Source of the DNA: Kribbella steppae
GTDB taxonomy: Bacteria > Actinomycetota > Actinomycetes > Propionibacteriales > Kribbellaceae
Direction: 5' to 3'
Assembly (NCBI RefSeq): GCF_004342025.1
Contig: NZ_SLWN01000010.1
Coordinates: 1-64,000 of the forward strand
Length of the DNA: 64,000 nucleotides
In this document: positions 1 to 7,530 of the stretch, one piece after another
Position numbering within the stretch: position 1 is the stretch's first letter
Layout of the letters: each line of letters starts with the position of its first letter
Notes under the pieces: generated by a model
The model's database searches: none
What the model was told of the DNA's origin: nothing
What the model saw: the letters and a program-made list of their open reading frames with translations, nothing else
Position numbers and translations under genes: made by a program

Positions 1-105
1 CTTCGACACGCCGGTACGTCGCGCCACCTCCATCGGCTTGTGCCCCCGACTCAACAGGTCCAGCACCAGCCGCCGCCGATCCCCAGACACCCTCGGTCTC
101 GCCAC
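1..105 (-). CDS. Partial helix-turn-helix protein (N-terminus), possibly transposase-related
   Basis: A reading frame enters from the left edge on the minus strand. It starts at GTG 103-105 behind a GGAGGG ribosome binding site, with an in-frame stop just upstream at 121-123. The visible 35 residues contain an arginine-rich start and a helix-turn-helix (LDLLSRGHKPMEVARRTGVS). Such a domain is common in transposases, resolvases and small regulators. The rest lies outside the window, so the family cannot be fixed. Confidence 0.5.
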   Translation of the reverse strand, partial: MARPRVSGDRRRLVLDLLSRGHKPMEVARRTGVSK

Positions 106-187
106 AACACCCTCCAACAGTCAGGCGTTGCGACAATCACCTGAATCCAGCGTCGCCAGGCGGTACTTTTCTTCCGCAGAGTGCGGG

Positions 188-958
188 TCAGCGGGTGCCG
201 GTGAAGTCGAGGCCGTTGCCTCCGGCCCGGAGTTTGAGGCGGTTGGAGTCGACCCCGTAGCTGACGTCGCCCTTGAGGGTGGTGAGGAGGGTCTGCTCGA
301 GCTTGCCCGCGTCGCCGGGGCAGGCCCGGCGGGTGGTGGCGATCTCGCCGAAGGTGAGGGTGCCGGTTCCGCGCGCGACCTTGGCCTGGAGTTCGTTGCA
401 GCCGGTGGAGCCGGTGACGCGGTCGCCGTTGAGGGTGATCCAGGCCTTCCCGGAGCCGGCCTGATGGGACGCGGTCTCGTTGCTGATCACGGTCTCCAGC
501 GACCACTTGGTGCCGTCGAGGACGAGGTCGGGCTCGGCCGACTTGCGGTCGGTCAGGGAGATCGTCGTACCGCCGGACGTGACGGTGAGCCGGTCGGCCT
601 CCAGCTTCCAGGCAGGCTCGGACTGCAGGATCTTCATCAGCCAGCCGTCCTGCGCGTGCCGTGGTTCGTCACAGCCCATCGCCGTCGACGCGATCTCACG
701 GTCGACGGTGATCTTGCCGTCGCCGGTGTCCACCGGTGACTGCATAGAGTTGCAGCCGGCACTGGCGATCAGCCGGCCGTCGTCGGTGAACGTCAGTCGG
801 ACCTGGCTGTTAGGGACAAGCTGCTTCGGTTTCCCGTCCTCCGTCACCGCTGTGGACAGGTACACCTTGCCCTTCAGTGATCCGCCGGCACTCGACTCGT
901 CTCCGCACCCGGTCAGCGCCAGCATCAGGCCGGCGCCGGCAACGGCGATCATCCGCAT
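188..958 (-). CDS. META-domain (HslJ-like) lipoprotein
   Basis: A secreted lipoprotein of 256 aa. The signal peptide ends in a lipobox (LALTGC, Cys18). Two similar META/HslJ-type repeats follow, each with the GCN signature (ASAGCNSM and GSTGCNEL) and a later cysteine. META domains are small beta folds seen in heat-shock protein HslJ and envelope lipoproteins; their biochemical role is unclear. I chose the ATG at 956-958 because a TAGGGT -10 box at 965-970 (minus strand) lies exactly six bases upstream, as in leaderless genes. An upstream in-frame GTG at 962-964 is possible. Confidence 0.8.
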   Translation of the reverse strand: MRMIAVAGAGLMLALTGCGDESSAGGSLKGKVYLSTAVTEDGKPKQLVPNSQVRLTFTDDGRLIASAGCNSMQSPVDTGDGKITVDREIASTAMGCDEPRHAQDGWLMKILQSEPAWKLEADRLTVTSGGTTISLTDRKSAEPDLVLDGTKWSLETVISNETASHQAGSGKAWITLNGDRVTGSTGCNELQAKVARGTGTLTFGEIATTRRACPGDAGKLEQTLLTTLKGDVSYGVDSNRLKLRAGGNGLDFTGTR

Positions 959-964
959 CCTCAC

Positions 965-970
965 ACCCTA
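965..970 (-). promoter_or_regulatory. Leaderless-type -10 box of the META lipoprotein gene
   Basis: TAGGGT on the minus strand, followed by six bases and ATG. The transcript would start at or next to the start codon. I see no convincing -35 box. Confidence 0.4.
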
Positions 971-1313
971 CGGACGCGGCCGGCGCGTCAGGCGTTGCAC
1001 CGGTCGGCCGGTGGCTCTGGGTAATGGCGACACGCGCGACACCACTGGGAAGCCGGATACTCTCAGTGAAAAGGGGACCCCGGGTTGGCTTTTCAGATCA
1101 CGGTTGGATAACGTCGGGCGCCGTACGTGCGAGAGCGAACGAAAAGGACATGGCCGGGGAGTCTGCATCTCCCGGTCTGCCCGGATCGGTGCGGCGCATC
1201 GGGGGCGTCGACTGTCCTGGCCTCTCTGGGGACCAAACAGAACAATTGTTGGGCCGTCCTGTAGTGCTGGGGCAACGCAGCGCGGCCCGTCGAGCAGACG
1301 AGGAATGTTTCGC
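971..1313. other. Intergenic region between divergent secreted-protein genes
   Basis: About 340 bases without a convincing gene. It holds a perfect 10-bp palindrome AACAATTGTT at 1241-1250 and an imperfect inverted repeat near 1152-1173 (CCGGGGAG, seven bases, CTCCCGG). Either could be an operator for the downstream glucanase gene. I do not see the CebR-type palindrome typical of actinobacterial cellulase genes. Confidence 0.4.
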
Positions 1314-2528
1314 ATGCCCCCCATCCGAACTGCCCGAAGCCGCGTGGTCATCCCAGCGGTGTTCCTTGCCATCGGCGCGCTCATCGCCGCGCCGATCGCC
1401 GTTCAGGCGGCCAAGGACTCCCCTGTCGCTGCGACCACGACCAGCGCGGACAGCACGGCTTCGACCCTCCCGAGCGTCGGACGCGTGGAGACCTGCGTCC
1501 TGGACGCGTACTCCAGCTGTACGGTGCTGCACGGCTTCGGCGTGAAGCCGACCGCCATCACGGCGACCGGTGCCGGTCCGTCGATCATCTCGATCGACCC
1601 GAACCAGACCACTGACAAGAGCTTCCGGCTCCGGGCCCTGAGCCGCGGCGGTGACAAGTACCGCTCCGGCACCACGATCCGCTACACGGCGCACTACGAC
1701 TTCGTCGCGGCGCCCGCACAGCCCACCACGCCGACCCCGACGGCCACGTCGACGCCGACCAAGGCGCCGACCAGCAGCCCGACGCCCACAGCCACCCCGA
1801 CCAAGACCCCGACGGCGACACCGACCACGCCGACCCCGACGGCCACTCCCACCGCGACGTCGACCCCCACATCCACGGGTAGCCCGGTGAAGAGCTGCAC
1901 GAACCCGGTGTGGACCACCACGTCGAACAACAACCAGGGCGAGGGCCGGACCTTCGGCGCGTACTACGTCCACAACAACATGTGGAACAACGAGAACGGC
2001 ACCTACGCGCTGGGCGCCTGCAGCTTCGACAACTGGTACGTCGACGTCACCCAGCCGCTGCCGGGCGACAAGGGCGTCCAGGCGTACCCGAACGTGCACA
2101 AGGACTACAACGACGTGCCGCTGTCCAAGATCCAGTCGGCCAAGTTCGCCGCGACGACTCCGGCCAACTGCAGCGCCTGTATCTACAACGTCGCGTTCGA
2201 CGCCTGGATCGGCGACGGGCTGAACAACGAGCTGATGATCTGGACCGACAACAAGGGTCAGGTCCCGGCCGGCCGCAAGGTGGGTACTGTCACCTTCGGT
2301 GGGTTCACGTACGACGTCTGGCACTCGGACGGCTACACCGCCTACGTGTCCCAGGTGACGCAGAAGTCCGGCACGATGCCGCTGGCCAGCTTCTTCAAGG
2401 ACATGGTCGACCGCGGCTGGGCCCCGAAGGCCACGACCTGGCAGGTCGACTACGGCGTCGAGGTCGTGTCCACCGGTAACACCAAGCAGCGCTTCAGCTT
2501 CACCGACTTCTCCATCCAGGAGAACTGA
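1314..2528 (+). CDS. Secreted GH12-family endoglucanase with an unassigned N-terminal module
   Basis: A 404-aa secreted glycoside hydrolase that should cut beta-1,4-glucan or xyloglucan outside the cell. Residues 1-32 form a signal peptide. Residues 57-130 form a small module with two cysteines that I cannot assign. Residues 133-190 are a Pro/Thr-rich linker. Residues 192-404 match family GH12: the nucleophile region reads NNELMIW with Glu306, and a second acidic site lies in the C-terminal strand (YGVEVVS). ATG 1314 is preferred because its AGG-containing site lies about 10 bases upstream; ATG 1305 is in frame but sits on that site. A strong terminator follows. Confidence 0.82.
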   Translation: MPPIRTARSRVVIPAVFLAIGALIAAPIAVQAAKDSPVAATTTSADSTASTLPSVGRVETCVLDAYSSCTVLHGFGVKPTAITATGAGPSIISIDPNQTTDKSFRLRALSRGGDKYRSGTTIRYTAHYDFVAAPAQPTTPTPTATSTPTKAPTSSPTPTATPTKTPTATPTTPTPTATPTATSTPTSTGSPVKSCTNPVWTTTSNNNQGEGRTFGAYYVHNNMWNNENGTYALGACSFDNWYVDVTQPLPGDKGVQAYPNVHKDYNDVPLSKIQSAKFAATTPANCSACIYNVAFDAWIGDGLNNELMIWTDNKGQVPAGRKVGTVTFGGFTYDVWHSDGYTAYVSQVTQKSGTMPLASFFKDMVDRGWAPKATTWQVDYGVEVVSTGNTKQRFSFTDFSIQEN

Positions 2529-2552
2529 GCCCGACCCCGCTCTCGCGAACCC

Positions 2553-2587
2553 GCGGCCGCCGTGACGCCCGACGTCACGGCGGCCGC
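2553..2587 (+). terminator. Hairpin terminator after the GH12 gene
   Basis: A perfect 15-bp stem (GCGGCCGCCGTGACG and its complement) with a five-base loop, 25 bases after the stop codon. There is no T-run, which is common for actinobacterial terminators. Confidence 0.6.
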
Positions 2588-2597
2588 CGCATGTACG

Positions 2598-2603
2598 TAG
2601 GGT
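2598..2603 (+). promoter_or_regulatory. Leaderless-type -10 box of the HAD hydrolase gene
   Basis: TAGGGT followed by six bases and the GTG start. It sits just after the GH12 terminator, which fits a new transcription unit that probably continues into alr. Confidence 0.45.
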
Positions 2604-2609
2604 GCTGGC

Positions 2610-3251
2610 GTGAGCGGACTGGTGATCTTCGACAACGACGGTGTGCTGGTGGACTCGGAGCGGTTGGCCAACACGATCCTGGCTGAGCTGCTGACCGAGG
2701 CGGGATTGCCGTACACCTTCGAGGAAGCGGTCCGCGACTTCATGGGCGGGAGCATGGCCTCGATGCGGCAGAAGGCCGAGGCGCAGCTCGGACGGTCGCT
2801 GCCCGCCGACCTGGAGGACCGGTACCACCAGCGGCTGTTCGACGGGTTCGCGCAGTTGCAGGCGATCGCCGGCGTCGAGGCGGTGCTCGATCACCTGGAC
2901 GCCGGGGGAGTGGCCTATTGCCTGGCGTCGTCCGGCACCCATCGCCGGATTCGAACCGCCCTGACCACGGTGGGTTTCCTGGATCGCTTCGAGGGCAGGA
3001 TCTTCAGTGCGGAGGACGTTGCCCACGGCAAGCCCGCACCGGATCTGTTCCTGTACGCCGCGAGCCGGCTGGGTGTGAAACCGGGCGACTGCGTGGTCGT
3101 CGAGGACAGCCCTCTCGGCGTCGCCGCGGCCAACGCGGCCGGGATGACGGTGTTCGGGTACGCCGGTATGACGGACCCCGCGAAGCTGTCGGCCGCGACC
3201 GCGGTTTTCCATGACATGGCTGCCCTGGCGGAACTGATCGACGGGGCCTGA
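2610..3251 (+). CDS. HAD-superfamily hydrolase, beta-phosphoglucomutase-like
   Basis: A cytoplasmic phosphatase or phosphomutase of 213 aa. HAD motif I is FDNDG (Asp8 nucleophile, Asp10), motif II is SSGTH, the motif III lysine is in HGKPAPD, and motif IV is EDSPLG. The helical cap between motifs I and II is of the phosphoglucomutase/sugar phosphatase type. The substrate cannot be read from sequence. The GTG start lies six bases after a TAGGGT -10 box (2598-2603), so the mRNA is probably leaderless. alr follows after 15 bases. Confidence 0.85.
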   Translation: MSGLVIFDNDGVLVDSERLANTILAELLTEAGLPYTFEEAVRDFMGGSMASMRQKAEAQLGRSLPADLEDRYHQRLFDGFAQLQAIAGVEAVLDHLDAGGVAYCLASSGTHRRIRTALTTVGFLDRFEGRIFSAEDVAHGKPAPDLFLYAASRLGVKPGDCVVVEDSPLGVAAANAAGMTVFGYAGMTDPAKLSAATAVFHDMAALAELIDGA

Positions 3252-3266
3252 GACACTGGAGGGGCT

Positions 3267-4427
3267 ATGTCTACCCTCCAGTCACCTGGCAGCGATCGAC
3301 CGGTCCGCGCCGAAGCGGTCGTCGACCTGGCCGCGATTCGTCACAACGTCACCACGCTGCGTGCCCGCGCCCAGGGCGCGCAGCTGATGACCGTGGTCAA
3401 GGCCGACGGCTACGGCCACGGCATGATCCCGGTCGCCCGGGCCGCCCGCGAGGCCGGTGCGGACTGGATCGGCGCGGCCGTCCTCGAGGAGGCACTCGCG
3501 CTGCGCGAGGCCGGCGACACCGGGCCGATCTTCTGCTGGCTGACCACTCCCGGTGAGCCGCTCGAGGACGCGATTGCCGCCGGCATCGATCTGTCCGCGG
3601 GCGCGCCCTGGGAGATCGACGAGCTCGCCGCCGGGGTGACCGACCGGCCGGCCCGGGTCCACCTGAAGATCGACACCGGCATGAGCCGCGGCGGCGCCGT
3701 ACCGGAGGAGTGGCCGGGGCTGATCCGGGCCGCGCTCCGCGAGCAGCAGACCGGCCGGATCGAGATCAAGGGCCTCTGGTCGCACCTGTCCTCCTCGGAC
3801 GAGCCGAAGAGTGTGGCGAACGAGGCCCAGCTGGCGACCTTCACCGAGGCGATCGAGGTGGCGGAGTCGTTCGGCATCGACGCCGAGTTCAAACACCTGG
3901 CGAACTCCGGCGCCACCCTCGCGCTGCCCGAGACCCACTTCAACCTGGTCCGGCCCGGCGTGGCGACGTACGGGCTCTCGCCGTTCGGGCACACGCTGCC
4001 GTCGGCCGAGCTGGGGCTGGTGCCGGCGATGACGCTCAAGGCCCGGTTCGCGATGGTGAAACGCGTCCCGGCCGGCGCCGGCGTCTCCTACGGACTGACC
4101 TGGACCGCGTCGCGGCCGTCCACCCTCGGGCTGATCCCGCTCGGGTACGGCGACGGCCTGCCGCGGCACGCGTCGAACGGTGCCCCGGTCCAGGCCGGCG
4201 GCGAACGCCGTACCATCGTCGGCCGGATCTGCATGGATCAGTGCGTGGTCAACCTCCAGGACGACCAGGCCGCCGCAGGCGACGAGGTGGTGCTGTTCGG
4301 ACCGGGGACCGCGGGCGAGCCGACGGCGGACGACTGGGCCGATGCGGCGGGGACCATCAACTACGAGATCGTCACCCGGCTGGGAGCCAGGATCCCGCGT
4401 CGCTACGTCGATGGCGGACCGGCATGA
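3267..4427 (+). CDS. alr: Alanine racemase
   Basis: A PLP enzyme of 386 aa that converts L-alanine to D-alanine for peptidoglycan. The PLP lysine is in VVKADGYGHG (Lys45) at the start of the TIM-barrel domain. The C-terminal beta domain carries the catalytic tyrosine region GVSYGLTW. Length is typical. A GGAGGGG ribosome binding site precedes the ATG. The stop overlaps the next start by four bases (ATGA), which points to translational coupling. Position directly upstream of the t6A genes is conserved in actinobacteria. Confidence 0.96.
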   Translation: MSTLQSPGSDRPVRAEAVVDLAAIRHNVTTLRARAQGAQLMTVVKADGYGHGMIPVARAAREAGADWIGAAVLEEALALREAGDTGPIFCWLTTPGEPLEDAIAAGIDLSAGAPWEIDELAAGVTDRPARVHLKIDTGMSRGGAVPEEWPGLIRAALREQQTGRIEIKGLWSHLSSSDEPKSVANEAQLATFTEAIEVAESFGIDAEFKHLANSGATLALPETHFNLVRPGVATYGLSPFGHTLPSAELGLVPAMTLKARFAMVKRVPAGAGVSYGLTWTASRPSTLGLIPLGYGDGLPRHASNGAPVQAGGERRTIVGRICMDQCVVNLQDDQAAAGDEVVLFGPGTAGEPTADDWADAAGTINYEIVTRLGARIPRRYVDGGPA

Positions 4428-5554
4428 CCCCTTCTGTCTCCAAAGCAGGGCGGACCGCCGGCCTGATCGGAGCCGCGGTCGGGGTGCTGGCTGCCGGAGC
4501 GGCGGCCGGGGTCGCGGTCGAGCGACAGATGATCGGCCGCCGGTCGAGTCAGCGCGCGCAGCTCGAAGCCGAACCGTTCGGCTCGCTGCGCGGAACGCCG
4601 CACGTGTTCACCGCCGACGACGGCGTCGAGCTGTACGTCGAGGTGGACGAGCTGAAGCGATCACGCCGGGCCGCGCCGCCGCCGAAGCGACGGTTCGGCA
4701 AGCGGCTGCCGCTGCCACCGGAAGACCTGACCGTGATCTTCGCGCACGGCTACGGCCTGAACATGGACTGCTGGCACTTCGAGCGCCGCGACCTGGCCGG
4801 GATCGGCACGATGGTGTTCTACGACCAGCGCTCGCACGGACGCTCCGGGCGGTCGCCGAAGGAGAACGTCAGTATCGAGCAGCTCGGCCGCGACCTGTAC
4901 GGGATCCTGCAGGAGTTCGCGCCGACCGGCCCGGTGATCCTGATCGGGCACTCGATGGGCGGTATGTCGATCATGGCGCTGGCCGAGGCGCACCCCGAGC
5001 TCTTCGGTGACCGGATCATCGGTGTCGGCCTGTGCTCGACCAGCGCGGGCGGCCTGGACCAGGTCCCGATCGCCTTGCCGGGCAGGCTGGGGATGCTGGT
5101 CCGGTCGCTGGCCACTCCGACGGTGTCGGTGCTGGCGCGGATCCCCGATGTGGTGGAGCGCAGCCGCAAGGCCGGCACAGACATCAGCTACCTGCTGACC
5201 CGGAAGTACTCGTTCGGCTCCGAGGTGCCGCCGGCCTTCACCGAGTTCGTCAACGAGATGATCGCGGCGACACCGATCTCGGTGATCGCGGAGTTCTACC
5301 CGATCTTCGCGCTGCACGACAAGTACGGCTCGCTGGAGCCGCTGCAGAAGGTGGAGTGCGTAGTGATCGGCGGTGACAACGACCACCTGACCCCGTTCGC
5401 CCACGCCGAGGAGATCGTCCGGCACGTGCCCGGAGCCGAGCTGGTCGAGGTGAAGAACTGCGGCCACCTGGGCTTGATCGAGCACCACCGTGAGTTCACG
5501 GCCGCGCTCCTTGGCATGATCGAGCGAGCCGAACAATCTCTAGGACACACATGA
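4424..5554 (+). CDS. Alpha/beta-fold hydrolase with N-terminal membrane segment
   Basis: A 376-aa serine hydrolase. Residues 9-30 are a hydrophobic Gly/Ala-rich helix that probably anchors it in the membrane. The nucleophile elbow is GHSMGG (Ser near residue 175), the acid is in GGDNDHLTP, and the histidine is in NCGHLGL. The oxyanion region is AHGYGLN. A homologue occupies this place between alr and tsaE in many actinobacteria, but its substrate is unknown to me. It overlaps alr by ATGA, and its own stop overlaps a possible bridging ORF at 5551, also by ATGA. Confidence 0.85.
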   Translation: MTPSVSKAGRTAGLIGAAVGVLAAGAAAGVAVERQMIGRRSSQRAQLEAEPFGSLRGTPHVFTADDGVELYVEVDELKRSRRAAPPPKRRFGKRLPLPPEDLTVIFAHGYGLNMDCWHFERRDLAGIGTMVFYDQRSHGRSGRSPKENVSIEQLGRDLYGILQEFAPTGPVILIGHSMGGMSIMALAEAHPELFGDRIIGVGLCSTSAGGLDQVPIALPGRLGMLVRSLATPTVSVLARIPDVVERSRKAGTDISYLLTRKYSFGSEVPPAFTEFVNEMIAATPISVIAEFYPIFALHDKYGSLEPLQKVECVVIGGDNDHLTPFAHAEEIVRHVPGAELVEVKNCGHLGLIEHHREFTAALLGMIERAEQSLGHT

Positions 5555-5796
5555 CTGTGCTTTTGGCCGGGCCTTCGGCGCCGGCAGGGTCATGGGGCCT
5601 TGGCTCCCGGCCTTCCCTCGTCACTCCAGTCGCTGTGCACACTGCCACGCCTCCGGCGCGGCGGGTCATGGGGCCCTGGCTCCCAGCCTTCCCTCGTCAC
5701 TCCAGTCGCTTCGCTCCCTGCGCTCCTCAGTCCAGGCCGGGAGGCCCCATGACCGGGCTCCCTGCGCTCCTCAGTCCAGGCCGGGAGGCCCGATGA
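5551..5796 (+). other. Bridging ORF built from tandem repeats, joined by ATGA at both ends
   Basis: An 81-codon frame spans the whole gap between the hydrolase and tsaE genes. Its ATG overlaps the hydrolase stop and has an AGGA site six bases upstream. Its TGA overlaps the tsaE ATG. The DNA is made of two kinds of direct repeat, so the peptide (rich in Pro, Ser and Ala) is unlikely to be a folded protein. It may serve to carry ribosomes from one gene to the next, or may be an accident of repeat growth. Confidence 0.3.
5587..5710 (+). repeat. Direct repeat, two 48-bp copies
   Basis: Copies at 5587-5634 and 5663-5710 with a period of 76 bases and only a couple of mismatches. Each begins GGGTCATGGGGCC and ends TCACTCCAGTCGCT. 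The unit lies between the hydrolase and tsaE. Confidence 0.85.
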
Positions 5797-5799
5797 CCG
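5713..5799 (+). repeat. Tandem 43-bp repeat carrying a ribosome binding site and start codon
   Basis: Copies at 5713-5755 and 5757-5799 differ by one base. Each contains GGGAGG, a five-base spacer and ATGACC. The second copy is the tsaE start. The first offers an equally good start whose frame ends at the tsaE ATG, because the 44-base period shifts the frame. Confidence 0.9.
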
Positions 5800-6719
5800 A
5801 TCTTCATGTGGTGGATGCCACTGCCGAGCATGCGGATGAGATCGTCGCGGTGATCCATCATGCGTTCTCGTCCCGGCGGGTGCTCGATCCGCCGTCCACC
5901 GCCTTGTCCGAGAACGCGACGACCGTCACCGCCGCGGTGAACAAGCACGGTGGTCTGCTGGTCCGGGTCAACGGCTCCCCGGCCGGTGCGGTGCTGTTCG
6001 AGGAGTCGGGTGACGTCCTCAATCTGCGCCGGGTCTCGGTCGATCCGCGGCACCAGGCGCGTGGGGTCGCGTCGGCGATGGTCGGCTGCGCCGAGGAGGT
6101 CGCCCGACGGCGGGGGCTGAGCCGGGTGCAGTTGATCGCGCGGATGGAGTTGCCGGACACCGTGGAGTTCTGGCGGCGGCGTGGGTACTCGGTTGTCGAG
6201 CAGCACGACCACAACCTGATCTACGCCAAGGCGATGCCGATCGAGCTCGCTGTCCCGACGGCCGACGACATGCGAGCGATCGGCGAGGAGCTTGCGGGTC
6301 AGCTGCGGGCCGGCGACGTACTCGTGCTGTCGGGTGACCTCGGCGCGGGCAAGACGACGTTCACCCAGGGCCTCGGTGCCGGGCTGAAGGTGCGGGGTGA
6401 CATCACATCGCCGACGTTCGTGATCTCACGGGTGCACCCGTCGCTCGCGGGTGGTCCGGCGCTGGTTCACGTGGACGCGTACCGGCTGGGTGGGATCGCG
6501 GAGCTGGACGATCTCGATCTGGACGCGAGCCTGGACGACGCGGTCACGGTGGTCGAGTGGGGTCACGGGCTGGCCGAGTCGCTGGCTCCGGACCGGCTCG
6601 ACATCGTGGTGACCCGCGGCGACGACGATACGGACGAGACCCGCGAGATCCGGATCACCCCGGTGGGTCCGCGCTGGGCGGCGTCCGGCGTCCGCGTGTC
6701 TGTGATGGAGAGTTACTGA
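5793..6719 (+). CDS. tsaE: GNAT acetyltransferase-TsaE fusion (t6A synthesis ATPase)
   Basis: A 308-aa two-domain protein. Residues 1-148 are a GNAT N-acetyltransferase domain (acetyl-CoA loop region RHQARGVASAM). Residues 149-308 are TsaE, the ATPase that drives the TsaB-TsaD complex making N6-threonylcarbamoyladenosine at tRNA position 37. The Walker A motif is GDLGAGKTT (181-189), followed by the TsaE signatures TSPTFV and HVDAYRL. TsaE alone is usually about 150 aa, so the GNAT half is a real addition. Known annotated fusions of this kind occur in actinobacteria. The start is set by GGGAGG five bases upstream. tsaB begins one base after the stop. Confidence 0.92.
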   Translation: MTDLHVVDATAEHADEIVAVIHHAFSSRRVLDPPSTALSENATTVTAAVNKHGGLLVRVNGSPAGAVLFEESGDVLNLRRVSVDPRHQARGVASAMVGCAEEVARRRGLSRVQLIARMELPDTVEFWRRRGYSVVEQHDHNLIYAKAMPIELAVPTADDMRAIGEELAGQLRAGDVLVLSGDLGAGKTTFTQGLGAGLKVRGDITSPTFVISRVHPSLAGGPALVHVDAYRLGGIAELDDLDLDASLDDAVTVVEWGHGLAESLAPDRLDIVVTRGDDDTDETREIRITPVGPRWAASGVRVSVMESY

Positions 6720-6720
6720 G

Positions 6721-7389
6721 ATGCTGCTTGCTTTTGACACCTCGAGTGCCGCGGTCACCGTCGCGCTGGCGGATCCGACAAGTGGTGAGATCGCGGCGTC
6801 CTCGACGACCGTCGACGCGCTTCGGCACGGTGAGTTGCTCGCGCCTGCGATCGCTGCCGCGCTGGAGAAGGCGGGCTGTACGCCGCGCGACCTCACCCGG
6901 ATCGCGGTCGGCGTCGGGCCTGGTCCGTTCACCGGCCTCCGGGTCGGACTCGTGACCGCGCGGACCATGGCCGACGTACTCGGGATCGAGGTCGCCGGGG
7001 TGTGCAGCCTGGATGTTCTGGCCCGGCAGTCGTCGTTGTCGCTTCCCGTTGCCGTTGCGACGGACGCGCGGCGCAAGGAGATCTACTGGGCCTTGTACGA
7101 CGGCCCGGCCGCGGACGGGAGCCGACGTCGCCTGGAGGGTCCGGCAGTCGATCGGCCGGCCGAGGTGGCGCACGTCCTGTCGGGCCTGCCGGTGATCGGG
7201 CGCGGTGCTGTGCTTTATGCGGATGTCCTTGGTGTGGCGGACGCTGAGGTCGTGGAGTACCCGTCGGCCGAGGTGCTGGCGACCGGGGTGGCGACCGGGA
7301 CGCTCGAGGTCGTCGCGCCGGACCCGCTGTACCTGCGCCGGCCCGACGTGACGATGTCCGGCGGGCCGAAGAGCGTGCTGCCGAATTGA
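6721..7389 (+). CDS. tsaB: TsaB, t6A synthesis scaffold protein
   Basis: A 222-aa ASKHA-fold partner of TsaD and TsaE. The N-terminal AFDTSS strand and the GPGPFTGLRVG motif are diagnostic. It acts in the cytoplasm as the non-catalytic dimer partner of TsaD. The stop codon TGA at 7387-7389 lies inside the TTGAC end sequence of the insertion element that follows. The last residues may therefore differ from the ancestral protein. In related genomes rimI follows directly; here 1.3 kb of IS200/IS605 sequence separates them. Confidence 0.93.
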   Translation: MLLAFDTSSAAVTVALADPTSGEIAASSTTVDALRHGELLAPAIAAALEKAGCTPRDLTRIAVGVGPGPFTGLRVGLVTARTMADVLGIEVAGVCSLDVLARQSSLSLPVAVATDARRKEIYWALYDGPAADGSRRRLEGPAVDRPAEVAHVLSGLPVIGRGAVLYADVLGVADAEVVEYPSAEVLATGVATGTLEVVAPDPLYLRRPDVTMSGGPKSVLPN

Positions 7390-7530
7390 CATCCTCCCCG
7401 CCCGTGGAGGTCGGGGATTTCAACTACTACGCGGAGGTAGCGTGTTGAGGTTCACGCTTCGGCGAGACCCGTACGGGCGTCTCTCGGCGTGCGCTGACGG
7501 CCCGTCCGGCCGCGATATTGACTGCCGCGT
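7386..7530 (-). ncRNA. Predicted omega RNA (reRNA) of TnpB
   Basis: In this family a guide RNA covers the 3' end of tnpB and the right end of the element and continues a short way into flanking DNA. The expected features are here: the tnpB 3' end, the hairpin at 7396-7416 and a TCAA terminus. The guide segment would then lie at about 7366-7385, the last codons of tsaB. The 5' boundary is a guess. Confidence 0.35.

Noticed and set aside
51..506. 151-codon minus-strand ORF at the left edge
   Set aside because: Overlaps the META lipoprotein gene out of frame and has a His/Arg-rich composition without a family.
1098..3212. 704-codon minus-strand ORF across the GH12 and HAD genes
   Set aside because: Low-complexity Arg/Gly/Ala product antisense to two genes with clear protein families.
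7390..7416. Hairpin considered as the tsaB terminator
   Set aside because: It matches the subterminal hairpin of IS200/IS605 elements and belongs to the insertion.
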